A DNA stretch of 64,000 bases from Kribbella rubisoli (GCF_004217145.1 NZ_SHKR01000012.1:744001-808000), one strand, 5' to 3'. Counted from the stretch's first letter, positions 25,251 to 35,653 are shown. The notes: generated by a model from the sequence alone, not told the origin. Made by a program: numbers and translations.

Positions 25251-25278
25251 CTACTAGTATTCACGGAGAGTAACCATC

Positions 25279-26877
<1,599 letters not shown>

Positions 26878-26950
26878 GCCGCGTCAACCCTGGGGTTGAG
26901 GCTCGGGTTCCACCCGGGTCTCACCTCCGGGCTGACGTTCGGGCGGCCGG

Positions 26951-26991
26951 TTCCGAGGAGTGTTGTCATCGACAACGAAACCTCCTCGGAA
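26951..26991 (+). promoter_or_regulatory. Nested inverted repeats overlapping the ribosome site of the next gene
   Basis: TTCCGAGGAG (26951-26960) pairs with CTCCTCGGAA (26982-26991). Inside it GTTGTC (26962-26967) pairs with GACAAC (26971-26976). The right arm runs into the GGAAGGA ribosome site of the gene at 27005. This could be a DNA operator (the inner repeat is 15 bp) or an RNA hairpin that hides the ribosome site. Confidence 0.55.
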
Positions 26992-27004
26992 GGAACCCAG
27001 AACA

Positions 27005-27487
27005 ATGTCGGCCGTGATCGGTATCTTGGTGGGTCTGCTGGTGCTGGTGCGCGTGATCGGCCGGCAGGTGACCGGTTCGCTCGTCACCCAGAAGTCGCTG
27101 TTCCTGATGCCCGTCATCCTGCTGGGCGTCGGCCTGCTCTCGCTCTCGTCGGCCGTCCACAGCGCGACGTCCGGCCAGCTCGCGTTCCTCGCCCTCGACT
27201 GTGTTGTGCTGGCCGGCTTCGGTGTCGCCCGCGGTGCCAGCGTCCGGCTCTCGTCGACCGGCCAAGGCCTGTACCAGAAGGGCACCGCCGCGACCCTCGT
27301 CCTCTGGCTGGTGACGATCGCGCTCCGCGTCGGTACGTCGTTCGCCTCCGCCGCGCTCTGGCCGCACAACAACTTCGGTACGTCGACCCTGGCGCTGACC
27401 ATCGGCGTCACCCTCGCCGCCCAGAGCGCGATGATCTACCGCCGCTCGCTGGCGATGAACATCCCCTTCGCCGCCGAACGGGTCTGA
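27005..27487 (+). CDS. Small integral membrane protein (four to five spans)
   Basis: 160 residues starting MSAVIGILVGLLVLVRV, with four to five hydrophobic segments and the loop VRLSSTGQGLYQKGTAATL. It resembles the DUF1453/CcdC-like membrane proteins that sit next to two-component genes, but I cannot name it firmly. It lies 18 bp upstream of the histidine kinase gene on the same strand and may be an accessory sensor or simply co-transcribed. ATG 27005 fits the GGAAGGA site. Confidence 0.7.
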   Translation: MSAVIGILVGLLVLVRVIGRQVTGSLVTQKSLFLMPVILLGVGLLSLSSAVHSATSGQLAFLALDCVVLAGFGVARGASVRLSSTGQGLYQKGTAATLVLWLVTIALRVGTSFASAALWPHNNFGTSTLALTIGVTLAAQSAMIYRRSLAMNIPFAAERV

Positions 27488-27505
27488 CCCGGGCATGATG
27501 AGGGC

Positions 27506-28660
27506 ATGAGCTCCAGGCTTGCCGACCAGGTGCGGACTTCCTCCGTGCCTGGTCTGCTGCTGCGGGCGGTCCCCGCCGTCCTGACGATCGTCACGGTCGC
27601 CTTCGCCGCCCGGGACAACGACCAGCAGCGCCTGCCGTACGGCGTGATCGTTGCCCTCGGCGTGATCGTTGTCGCTAGCAACATCTCGCTGTTCCGGCTG
27701 AGGTACGGCGAACCGCCCGGCCGGACTGCCTACGCCCTGCTGGCGTTCGCGATCGCCGGGTCGCTGCTGTGGTACGCACTCCCGCAGAGCGTGATGCTCT
27801 TCGTCCCGTTCTGGGTCAGCCGGATAGCGGTCCGCTACTACCGCGCCGGGCTGCTCGAGTGGATCGTCGTGTCGATCGCCATCATCGGTGGAAGCGTGCC
27901 GCTGTACATCACCACGCGGTCGGCGCCGGGTGCGATCGGGGCCGCCTTCGGCGTGGTCGCGCTGACTCTGGCCGCGGTCAACCGGCGGAACCGGGAGCAG
28001 CAGCTGGAGGACCTCGAGGTGTCGCTGGCTCGTAAGCAGGCCGCGATCGAGGAGCATGAGCGGGCCGCGGCGCTGGCCGAGCGGGCGCGGATCGCGCGCG
28101 ACGTGCACGACGTACTCGCTCATTCGTTGGCCGGGTTGTCGCTGAGTCTGCAGGGTGCGCGGTTGATGCTCGTGCGGGACGGCGCGTCGGCGGAGGCTGT
28201 CGAGCAGGTGACGCGGGCGCAGGGGCTGGCGGCCGAGGGGTTGGCCGAAGCGCGGCGGGCGGTCGCGGCGCTGCGGGAGGATGCGGTTCCCGACGTACGG
28301 GCGCTCGGCGATCTCGTCACGGCGTACCGGCTGGAGAGTGGGGCGTCGGCGGAGTTCGACGTGGAAGGTACGCCGCGGGAGCTGCCGGCTGACGTGATGA
28401 GCACGCTGTACCGGACTGTGCAGGAGGCGCTGGCGAACACCCGCAAGCACGCGCCGGGTGCGCCGGTGCGGGTGAAGCTCTCGTACGGCGACAGGGTCGG
28501 CCTGCTCATTGAAGACAGGCCGGGCAAGCGACCGGATCGCGCGGCCCCCGGCGGCTATGGTCTGGTCGGGATGCGCGAACGGGCCGACCTGGTCGGCGGA
28601 TCAGTGGAGGCCAGGCCGACATCCACCGGCTGGCGAGTCGAGCTCAAGGTGAAGGCATGA
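27506..28660 (+). CDS. NarL-type sensor histidine kinase (HisKA_3)
   Basis: 384 residues. The N-terminal half has about four to five membrane spans with short loops, then a coiled linker (QQLEDLEVSLARKQAAIEEH). The phosphorylation motif is ERARIARDVHDVLAHSL and the ATPase part includes TVQEALANTRKHA and GYGLVGMRERADLVGG. The N-box is normal for the family. It overlaps its response regulator gene by 4 bp. Membrane-buried input suggests sensing of envelope stress or a lipophilic compound. Confidence 0.92.
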   Translation: MSSRLADQVRTSSVPGLLLRAVPAVLTIVTVAFAARDNDQQRLPYGVIVALGVIVVASNISLFRLRYGEPPGRTAYALLAFAIAGSLLWYALPQSVMLFVPFWVSRIAVRYYRAGLLEWIVVSIAIIGGSVPLYITTRSAPGAIGAAFGVVALTLAAVNRRNREQQLEDLEVSLARKQAAIEEHERAAALAERARIARDVHDVLAHSLAGLSLSLQGARLMLVRDGASAEAVEQVTRAQGLAAEGLAEARRAVAALREDAVPDVRALGDLVTAYRLESGASAEFDVEGTPRELPADVMSTLYRTVQEALANTRKHAPGAPVRVKLSYGDRVGLLIEDRPGKRPDRAAPGGYGLVGMRERADLVGGSVEARPTSTGWRVELKVKA

Positions 28661-29289
28661 CTGTGCGAGTGGTGGTCGCTGACGACCAGACCGTGGTGCG
28701 GGACGGGCTGGTCACGCTGCTCAAACTGCTGCCCGGCATCGATGTGGTCGCGGCGGCGTCGGACGGCCAGGAGGCGGTCCAGCTTGTTGCCGAGCACGAC
28801 CCGGACGTGTTGCTCGTCGATCTCCGGATGCCGACGATGGACGGCGTCGAGGCGACTCGTCAGGTGCGCGCGGATCATCCACGGACCGAGGTCGTCGTAC
28901 TCACGACGTACAGCGACGACGACTCGGTGCTGTCCGCGCTCCGGGCCGGGGCCCGCGGGTTCCTCACCAAGGACGCCGACGCCGAGTCGATCGGCCGCGC
29001 GCTCGAGGCCGCCGCCAACGGCCAGTCGATCGTCGACGCCGAGGTCCAGCGCCGCCTGATCGCAGGCGCCAGCACCAGACCACCCGAGCCCACCGACACC
29101 GGTCTCACTCCGCGCGAAATCGAGGTCCTCCGCCTGATCGCCGAGGGCCTGTCCAACACCGAGATCGCCAGGCAGCTCGTCGTCAGCGAAGCCACCGTCA
29201 AGACCCACATCAACCACCTCTTCGCCAAAGCCAACCTCCGCGACCGAGCCCAGGCCGTCGCCTACGCCTATCGCCTCGGTCTCGCCTGA
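28657..29289 (+). CDS. NarL/LuxR family response regulator
   Basis: 210 residues. Receiver: VADDQTVVRDGL, phospho-Asp in VLLVDLRMPTMDG, lysine in RGFLTKDADAES. LuxR-type HTH: LTPREIEVLRLIAEGLSNTE and VSEATVKTHINHLFAK. It is coupled to the kinase by an ATGA overlap. The targets may include the ABC-F/membrane protein unit upstream, which is inference from position only. Confidence 0.93.
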   Translation: MTVRVVVADDQTVVRDGLVTLLKLLPGIDVVAAASDGQEAVQLVAEHDPDVLLVDLRMPTMDGVEATRQVRADHPRTEVVVLTTYSDDDSVLSALRAGARGFLTKDADAESIGRALEAAANGQSIVDAEVQRRLIAGASTRPPEPTDTGLTPREIEVLRLIAEGLSNTEIARQLVVSEATVKTHINHLFAKANLRDRAQAVAYAYRLGLA

Positions 29290-29338
29290 TATGCGACTAG
29301 GTTGCATCTAGCCGGGGAGCGGCGTTTACTGGCGGATC

Positions 29339-30406
29339 GTGAGGCGGATGGATGTCAGTCGGCGCGAGTGGGGTGCGGTCGGTGGGATGGCGGCGTTCGT
29401 GCTGCTGTTGCATCTGGCTGGTTGGGGAGTGCTGGCGCTGATCGTGGCGCCGCGGCATTACCTGCTCGGATCGGCCGGGGTGTTCGGGGTCGGGCTCGGC
29501 GTGACGGCGTACACGCTGGGGATGCGGCACGCGTTCGACGCGGACCATATCGCCGCGATCGACAACACGACCCGGAAGCTGATGGCGGACGGGCGGCGGC
29601 CGTTGTCGGTCGGGTTCTGGTTCTCGCTCGGGCACTCGACCGTGGTGTTCCTGCTGTGCTTCCTGCTCGGGATCGGTGTCCGTACGCTCGCCGGACAGGT
29701 CGCTGACGACTCGTCCCGGCTGCAGCAGATCACCGGCGTCATCGGTACGGCGGTCTCGGGCGTCTTCCTGTACCTGATCGCCGCGCTCAACCTCGCCGTC
29801 CTGGTCGCCGTCGTCAAGGTGTTCCGCCGGATGCGCACCGGCGAGTACGACGAGGCGTCGCTCGAGCAGCATCTCGACAAGCGCGGCCTGATGAACCGGA
29901 TCCTGGCCGGCGTCACCAAGGCGGTCACCCGTCCGTGGCAGATGTACCCGATCGGTTTCCTGTTCGGCCTCGGCTTCGACACCGCGACCGAGGTCAGTCT
30001 GCTGGTGCTGGCCGGCGGCGCGGCCGCGTTCAGCCTGCCGTGGTACGCCGTCCTCACGCTGCCGATCCTGTTCGCGGCCGGGATGAGCCTGCTCGACACC
30101 ATCGACGGCTGCCTGATGAACTTCGCCTACGGCTGGGCCTTCGCGAAACCGGTCCGCAAGGTCTACTACAACATCACGATCACCGGCCTGTCGGTCGCGG
30201 TCGCGCTGGTGATCGGCAGCATCGAGCTGATCTCGATCCTCACCGACAAACTGCACATCGACCACGGCCCGCTCGCGGCGATCGCCGGCGTCGACCTGAA
30301 CTACGTCGGCTACGCGATCGTCGGCCTGTTCGTCCTCACCTGGATCACCGCCCAGGCGATCTGGAAGTACGCCCGGATCGAAGAGAAGTGGTCGGCCGCC
30401 CGCTGA
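29339..30406 (+). CDS. Nickel/cobalt permease (HoxN/NixA family, NiCoT)
   Basis: 355 residues with about eight hydrophobic spans. The NiCoT signature is complete: GMRHAFDADHIAAIDNTTRK in an early helix and VGFWFSLGHSTVVF in the next, which bind Ni or Co during uptake, then a second conserved block GFLFGLGFDTATEVSLLVL. It imports trace Ni2+ or Co2+ for urease, hydrogenase or B12 enzymes. GTG 29339 used; ATG 29348 is possible. No riboswitch was recognised upstream. Confidence 0.88.
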   Translation: MRRMDVSRREWGAVGGMAAFVLLLHLAGWGVLALIVAPRHYLLGSAGVFGVGLGVTAYTLGMRHAFDADHIAAIDNTTRKLMADGRRPLSVGFWFSLGHSTVVFLLCFLLGIGVRTLAGQVADDSSRLQQITGVIGTAVSGVFLYLIAALNLAVLVAVVKVFRRMRTGEYDEASLEQHLDKRGLMNRILAGVTKAVTRPWQMYPIGFLFGLGFDTATEVSLLVLAGGAAAFSLPWYAVLTLPILFAAGMSLLDTIDGCLMNFAYGWAFAKPVRKVYYNITITGLSVAVALVIGSIELISILTDKLHIDHGPLAAIAGVDLNYVGYAIVGLFVLTWITAQAIWKYARIEEKWSAAR

Positions 30407-30444
30407 CTCTCGGCTGACTCGCGGCTGACTCGCGCCTGACTGTC
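30401..30444. repeat. Four short direct repeats after the NiCoT gene
   Basis: The unit CGGCTGACTCG (about 11 bases) occurs four times with small changes from 30401 to 30444. The first copy includes the stop codon of the transporter. Looks like recent slippage; no hairpin is formed. Confidence 0.5.
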
Positions 30445-30490
30445 GGGGCATCGAACCGTTGACAGCCGGCCGAGGTTCGGTGTGTGATCT

Positions 30491-30506
30491 GCGAAAGCGC
30501 TTTCGC
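30491..30506. promoter_or_regulatory. LacI/GalR-type operator
   Basis: GCGAAAGC-GCTTTCGC is a perfect 16-bp palindrome with the central CG typical of LacI-family operators. It lies 32 bp before the start of the secreted glycosidase gene. No LacI gene is in the window, so the repressor is encoded elsewhere. Confidence 0.7.
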
Positions 30507-30537
30507 CTACTCGTGTAGATTCGGAATGAGGCCGCCA

Positions 30538-33500
30538 ATGCACGGTTCGATTCGGAAGCTCGTGGCAGGGCTGGCGGTCGGGCTGCTCGCCGCCACCCAG
30601 CTCGCCGTACCTGCGCAGGCCGCGGGTGATCCAGGGATCGTCTTCAGCAACCCGGTCGCCGCCGACGGTATCGCCGCCTGGCCCGGCGACGCGGACAAGA
30701 CTCCGGAGCACGCCGCGTCGACCAGGCTCGGTGTGCCCTGCTGGCAGACGAGCAACGACCCCAAGGACCAGTACATCTACCTGAACATCGACGCGGCCCG
30801 GATCCCGGCCGGCGCCACCGACGCGGTGCTCACGGTCAACTACTTCGACACCCCGGGCCAGCAGCTGACAGCGCAGTACGACAGCGTCAGTGCCGCATTC
30901 ACACCGCTGCCGTGGTTCACGTTCCCAGGCAGCGGTGCGTGGGCGAGTACGCAGTTCCGGATGTCCAACGTCAACTTCCAGAACCGCGCGAACGGCGCCG
31001 ACATCCGGCTGATGGCGAATGCACCTGGTGGTGTCATCAGCTCGGTCTGCATCAGTTCGGTGAGCGTCTCCTTCGCGGACACGACCGGTATCACGGTCAC
31101 CAACCAGAGCCTTGTGTTCCAGCAGGGAACCGGTAGCGTCGCGCTCACGTCGACCGCGTCGTCGGTTGCCTGGAGCATCACCGACGACCAGTACCTGCCT
31201 GTTGCTTCGGGCAACACGACCAACGGCTCGGTCAATGTGGCCAACCTCGGGCCGGGTTTCTACAACCTCCGCCTCACCGCGGGCGACACGGTCGTCGGTA
31301 CGACGCTTGCCGTCATCCCACCGCTTCCGGCCGGAACCCAATCACCGCAGGGCAAGTGGGGTGTCAACACCCACATGAACCACTACTACAACCTCAGCAG
31401 CTCCCTGATCCGCACCCTCGCTCTCACCGGCTTCTCGCACATCCGGGAAAGCCTCGAGTGGCCGCGGATCGAGTCCGGCTCACCGGGCAACTACGCGGTC
31501 GATCCGCAGGAGGACGCGGTGATCGCCGACGCCAAGGCGAACGGTCTGACCCCGCTGCTGGGTACCGGCTACCGCAACCCGCTCTACGACGGCGGTCACA
31601 CGCCGAGCACTCCGGAAGGCCTCGCAGCGTACGGCCGCTATCAGAGCTGGTGGCTGAAGCATTTCGCAGGCACGACCAACGACATCGGGACCTACAACGA
31701 GTACTACCAGCCCGGCTTCAACGACAGCGCCTGCGGTATCACCGGCGCCTGCTTCGTCCAGCTGATGAAGGCGGCGTACGAGCAGACCCATGCCGACAAC
31801 CCGAACGCGAACGTCCTTGCGGACATCGGGCCGAACAAGGGCGACACCTCCTTCCGCGACCAGATCCTGTCGCTCGGCGGCCTGGCCTACGTGGACACGA
31901 TCGACGCGCACATCTACACGTTCGGCGGCCCGGAAGGTGATCTGGACACCCAGATCCAGAGCCTGCGTACCCAGGCCGACGCGCATGGGGGCGCCGGTAA
32001 ACCGATCTGGATCAGCGAGGAGGGCTACCCCACCGCGGCGAGCTTCGGCGGTTCGATGCTCGACCAGGCCCGCAAGTCGATCCGCAACGACACGATCATG
32101 ATCGCGAACAACGTCGGCCAGTTCTACTGGTACGACGCGCTCAACGACGGCACGAACCTCGACGACAAAGAGAGCACGTTCGGCCTCCTGCAGGCTCCGG
32201 CCGGACCGATCGCCGGCATGGCGCCGAAGCCGGGCCTGGTCGCGAAGGCGACCACGATCCGCGCCCTGACCGGCCTCGCCTACAGCGGCCGCGACACGTT
32301 GGCGGCGCCGCTCTACTCGTACCGCTTCGGCTCCGGTACGTCGACCACCCGCGTGCTGTGGTCGACCGGAACCGGAACGTCCTCGGTGCAGCTCAACACC
32401 ACGGTCCCGCTCCAGGTCACCGACATGTACGGCCACAAGACGACGCTGACGCCGACCGCGGGCGTGGTCACGATGACCGTCGATCAGGATCCGGTGTTCG
32501 TAAAGGGCGCGGCCACGGGTGTAGCCGTCACCGCCACGCCGCAGGCATCGGTTGCCGCTGCCGACCCGTCGAACTCCCAGGAGCCGACGGCGGTCACGGT
32601 GACGATCAAGGGCTCGGTCCACAACGCCGGCCCGGCAACCGTGACGGTCGCTGGTCAGACCAAGCATGCGCTGGTCCTGCCCGGGAAGAAGGCCACCGTC
32701 ACGATCCCGGTCCCGGCGAGCGACACGCTCGGTCTGCGGCACGTCGTCGCGACCGTCTCCCGGCTCGGTAAGACGACCTCTCGCCTGGTCGCCTGGACCA
32801 GCGTCGAACCGGCGACGAAGATCCGGGTCGTCCCGCAGCTCACAGCGGCCGCGCCGACCGGTCTCGGCGTCGAGCTGACCAATACGAGAGCCAGTTCGTC
32901 GGCGACGATCCAGGACCTGAGCTGGACCATCGCCGGCCAGCACGGTACGGCCGCCGCGGGGCAGTCGATCGCACCGGGGCAGAAGGCAACGATCAGCATC
33001 CCGGTCACCGGCCTCGCGCCGTGGAAGGCGTACGCGTACACGGTCGACCTGACCACGTCCGACGGCAACAAAGTCTCGGCGAAGGGCACCACGGCGTTCG
33101 ACCCGATCGTGGGTTCGGCAACGACTCCGGCAAGCTCGATCAACCTCGCCACCGACGCCAGCTGGATCGCCTTCACGCGACCCTGGGGCGGCGCCGCGGA
33201 CCTCTCCGGTTCGGCCAACTTCCAGTACGACGCAACTGGTCTGACCATCAACGCCGCCGTCACGGACGACGTCTTCTCGCAGACCGAAACCGCCCCGAAC
33301 CTGTGGCGGGGCGACAGCCTGCAGTTCGCGATCAGCAACGGCCTCCCCGGCGAGAACGCGACCGCGACGGAGCTCGGCACCGCGCTGCTGCCGACCGGTC
33401 CTGCCGTCTACACGTTCGGTACGTCGGACGGCAGCCCGACCGGGACCACGCCCGGCGCAACCGCTGCGATCACGCGCGCCGACGGCGTCACGTCGTACCA

Positions 33501-33678
33501 GGTGAAGGTCCCGTGGACGTCGCTCGGCTTCGCGAGTCAACCGGCCGGGCCGGTCGCGATCTCGCTGGCACTGAACGAGAACGACGGCACCGGGCGGGTC
33601 GGCGCGCTGCAGTGGGCGAGCGGCATCGTCACCGGCAAGACCACGACTCTGTTCCTGCCCGCAACGTTCACCAGCTAG
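30538..33678 (+). CDS. Large secreted glycoside hydrolase (clan GH-A barrel) with CBM9-like C-terminus
   Basis: 1046 residues. A Sec signal peptide (VAGLAVGLLAATQLAVPAQA) is followed by a jelly-roll-like domain to about residue 240. A TIM-barrel domain (~270-570) has WGVNTHMNHYYN, HIRESLEWPRIESG, acid/base candidate Glu388 in GTYNEYYQP and nucleophile candidate Glu494 in WISEEGYPT. Then come Ig-like beta domains, and a C-terminal CBM9/DOMON-like domain (~870-1046; WRGDSLQFAISN). The acid/base and nucleophile spacing is that of GH39/GH5-like enzymes, but I cannot assign a GH family. ATG 30538 is preceded by GAGG; ATG 30526 is an alternative. Sugar-controlled through the LacI-type operator. Confidence 0.8.
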   Translation: MHGSIRKLVAGLAVGLLAATQLAVPAQAAGDPGIVFSNPVAADGIAAWPGDADKTPEHAASTRLGVPCWQTSNDPKDQYIYLNIDAARIPAGATDAVLTVNYFDTPGQQLTAQYDSVSAAFTPLPWFTFPGSGAWASTQFRMSNVNFQNRANGADIRLMANAPGGVISSVCISSVSVSFADTTGITVTNQSLVFQQGTGSVALTSTASSVAWSITDDQYLPVASGNTTNGSVNVANLGPGFYNLRLTAGDTVVGTTLAVIPPLPAGTQSPQGKWGVNTHMNHYYNLSSSLIRTLALTGFSHIRESLEWPRIESGSPGNYAVDPQEDAVIADAKANGLTPLLGTGYRNPLYDGGHTPSTPEGLAAYGRYQSWWLKHFAGTTNDIGTYNEYYQPGFNDSACGITGACFVQLMKAAYEQTHADNPNANVLADIGPNKGDTSFRDQILSLGGLAYVDTIDAHIYTFGGPEGDLDTQIQSLRTQADAHGGAGKPIWISEEGYPTAASFGGSMLDQARKSIRNDTIMIANNVGQFYWYDALNDGTNLDDKESTFGLLQAPAGPIAGMAPKPGLVAKATTIRALTGLAYSGRDTLAAPLYSYRFGSGTSTTRVLWSTGTGTSSVQLNTTVPLQVTDMYGHKTTLTPTAGVVTMTVDQDPVFVKGAATGVAVTATPQASVAAADPSNSQEPTAVTVTIKGSVHNAGPATVTVAGQTKHALVLPGKKATVTIPVPASDTLGLRHVVATVSRLGKTTSRLVAWTSVEPATKIRVVPQLTAAAPTGLGVELTNTRASSSATIQDLSWTIAGQHGTAAAGQSIAPGQKATISIPVTGLAPWKAYAYTVDLTTSDGNKVSAKGTTAFDPIVGSATTPASSINLATDASWIAFTRPWGGAADLSGSANFQYDATGLTINAAVTDDVFSQTETAPNLWRGDSLQFAISNGLPGENATATELGTALLPTGPAVYTFGTSDGSPTGTTPGATAAITRADGVTSYQVKVPWTSLGFASQPAGPVAISLALNENDGTGRVGALQWASGIVTGKTTTLFLPATFTS

Positions 33679-33723
33679 AGAGAGGTGTTGCGTCGGTTGG
33701 CGGAGATCGCCTAATCTCGACGT

Positions 33724-34128
33724 ATGAACAAGTCTGCAGATGTGCAGGGTATCGACGACTGTCGGGTTCGCCTGGTCAATCCTGAGCGCGTGGCCAGCGT
33801 CAACGCCAGGATGCCGGGCGAGGACGACATCGTCGATACCGCTGACGTCTTCGGGCTGCTCGGCGACCCGCGGCGGCTGAAGCTGCTGGTCGCCCTGCTC
33901 GACGGGGAGCTGTGCGTCTGCGATCTCGCCGCGATCACCGGGCTCAGCGAGTCCGCGACCTCGCATGCCCTCCGCCTGCTCCGCGCGCACCGAGTCGTCT
34001 CGGTGCGGCGTGACGGCCGGAACGCGTTCTACCGCCTCGACGACGCGCACGTCCGGATGCTCGTCGACCTGGCCGTCGCGCACACCGAGCACACGGACGC
34101 CATCCACCCGGAGAGGTCCGAGTCGTGA
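33724..34128 (+). CDS. ArsR/SmtB family metal-sensing repressor
   Basis: 134 residues. Winged helix with LLGDPRRLKLLVALLDG, the ELCVCDLAAITGLSESATSH recognition region and the wing SVRRDGRNAFYRLDD. Two possible metal sites are seen: the CVCD cysteine pair of the alpha-3N/alpha-3 type, and a C-terminal DAHV...HTEHTD set like the Zn alpha-5 site of SmtB/CzrA. It probably releases DNA when Zn, Cd or a similar metal binds. It overlaps the exporter gene by 4 bp. Confidence 0.92.
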   Translation: MNKSADVQGIDDCRVRLVNPERVASVNARMPGEDDIVDTADVFGLLGDPRRLKLLVALLDGELCVCDLAAITGLSESATSHALRLLRAHRVVSVRRDGRNAFYRLDDAHVRMLVDLAVAHTEHTDAIHPERSES

Positions 34129-35108
34129 GCGCCGGCCACGGGCACGGACACGGTCACTCCGCGGGCGCTGCCGCGGACAAGAAACTGCTCGGCGGAGCGC
34201 TCGCGCTGATCCTCGGCTTCATGATCGCCGAGGTGATCGTCGGATTCGCGGCCGGTTCGCTGGCCCTGGTCACCGACGCGGCCCACATGCTGACCGACGC
34301 GATCGCCATCGCCCTCGCACTGCTCGCGATCCGGCTGGCCGCGAAGCCGCCGGCCGGCGGATTCACGTACGGCTTCAAGCGGGTCGAGATCCTCTCCGCG
34401 CAGGCCAACGGCATCACGCTGCTGCTGCTCGCGGCGTACTTCGTCTACGAGGCCGTCAATCGGATGATCCATCCGCCCGAGGTCAAGGGCGCGCTGGTGC
34501 TGATCACCGGCCTGGTCGGGATCGCGGTGAACCTGCTCGCGACTTGGCTGATCAGCAAGGCGAATCGGTCCAGCCTGAACGTCGAGGGCGCGTTCCAGCA
34601 CATCCTCAACGACCTGTTCGCGTTCATCGCCACCGCGATCGCCGGTCTCGTCGTACTGCTGACCGGGTTCGCCCGGGCGGACGCGATCGCCGCGCTCGTG
34701 GTCGCCGTACTGATGCTGAAGGCAGGCATCGGACTGGTCCGCGACTCCGGCCGGATCTTCCTCGAGGCCGCGCCGAGCGCGATCGACCCGCAGGCGCTCG
34801 GCGCCGAGCTGTGCGCGATCGAGGGCGTCGTCGAGGTCCACGACCTGCACGTCTGGGAGATCACCTCCGGCGAGCCGGCCGCGTCCGCGCACATCTTGGT
34901 TGCCGAGGGCCTCGACTGTCACCAGATCCGGATCCAGATCGAGCAGGTGCTGGCCGAGCGCCACCACCTGACGCACTCCACGCTCCAGGTCGATCACGCG
35001 ACCGCGGCGACCGGTGAGGCGCACTGCAGCGACGCGCACGGCGTCGTACATCGGTCGATCACAACCGCTGGGCAAGCACCTGGCCCCGCCATTCCTCCGA
35101 CCCACTGA
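34125..35108 (+). CDS. Cation diffusion facilitator (CzcD/ZitB-like)
   Basis: 327 residues, six spans. A His-rich start (GHGHGHGHS) probably feeds metal; the transport-site residues are in VTDAAHMLTDAIA (span 2) and AFQHILNDLFAF (span 5). The cytoplasmic C-terminal ferredoxin-like domain carries VEVHDLHVWEI and a late His/Cys set. It exports Zn2+ or Co/Cd/Ni using protons. GTG start inside the ArsR stop gives coupled translation. The end overlaps the convergent GNAT gene by 50 bp. Confidence 0.94.
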   Translation: MSAGHGHGHGHSAGAAADKKLLGGALALILGFMIAEVIVGFAAGSLALVTDAAHMLTDAIAIALALLAIRLAAKPPAGGFTYGFKRVEILSAQANGITLLLLAAYFVYEAVNRMIHPPEVKGALVLITGLVGIAVNLLATWLISKANRSSLNVEGAFQHILNDLFAFIATAIAGLVVLLTGFARADAIAALVVAVLMLKAGIGLVRDSGRIFLEAAPSAIDPQALGAELCAIEGVVEVHDLHVWEITSGEPAASAHILVAEGLDCHQIRIQIEQVLAERHHLTHSTLQVDHATAATGEAHCSDAHGVVHRSITTAGQAPGPAIPPTH

Positions 35109-35574
35109 CCTCCGTGAACGGCTCGGTGCGGGTGAAGCCCTGCCGCTCGTAGTACCGGACCAGGGCACCGTCGCCGCCGGCGAAACAGTCGACCCGGAGC
35201 AGGCCCACACCGGCCTGGCGGGCCAGCTTCCGGGCATGGTCGAGCAGGATTCCACCGATGTTCTGGCCTGCGGACGCGCGGTCGGACACCAGGAGCCGCA
35301 CGTACAGTTCGGGCTCGTCGACCGGCGGGATGTGCGCGTGCGCCGTACCGACCGCAACGGCACCGACTACGCGGCCGTCCGTCTCGCCCACCCACAGCCC
35401 GCCGTCGTCGGCGAACCCTGTGATCTGCGCTACCCGTCGCGGGCTGGTCGAATGCTGCCTCGTACCCCACTGGTCGGTGCGCCCGCGCGCGACCAACCAC
35501 TCGGTCGCCCCGTCGAGGAGCGCCAGCACCGCCGGTACGTCGTCCCGCCCGGCCCGGCGGATCGTCATCTGCAC
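35059..35574 (-). CDS. GNAT family N-acetyltransferase
   Basis: 171 residues, one GNAT domain. TIRRAGRDDVPAVLALLD at the start, acetyl-CoA loop VSDRASAGQNIGGILLDHA (the usual Q/RxxGxG/A is QNIGGI), and late CFAGGDGALVRYYERQGFTR. Substrate unknown. Convergent with the CDF gene, overlapping by 50 bp; both ends fit their families. Confidence 0.85.
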   Translation of the reverse strand: MQMTIRRAGRDDVPAVLALLDGATEWLVARGRTDQWGTRQHSTSPRRVAQITGFADDGGLWVGETDGRVVGAVAVGTAHAHIPPVDEPELYVRLLVSDRASAGQNIGGILLDHARKLARQAGVGLLRVDCFAGGDGALVRYYERQGFTRTEPFTEVSGSEEWRGQVLAQRL

Positions 35575-35653
35575 ATTCCCCAGAATAGGTTGGCCGGTGG
35601 ATGTCGAAAGCCCGTCTGCAGTCTCTACCTAGAGGTGTAGAGAGGAGCTCACC

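Noticed and set aside
31480..34107. 875-codon minus-strand frame opposite the secreted glycosidase
   Set aside because: Antisense shadow; composition is Arg/Gly/Val-rich with no motifs, while the plus strand has a signal peptide and catalytic residues.
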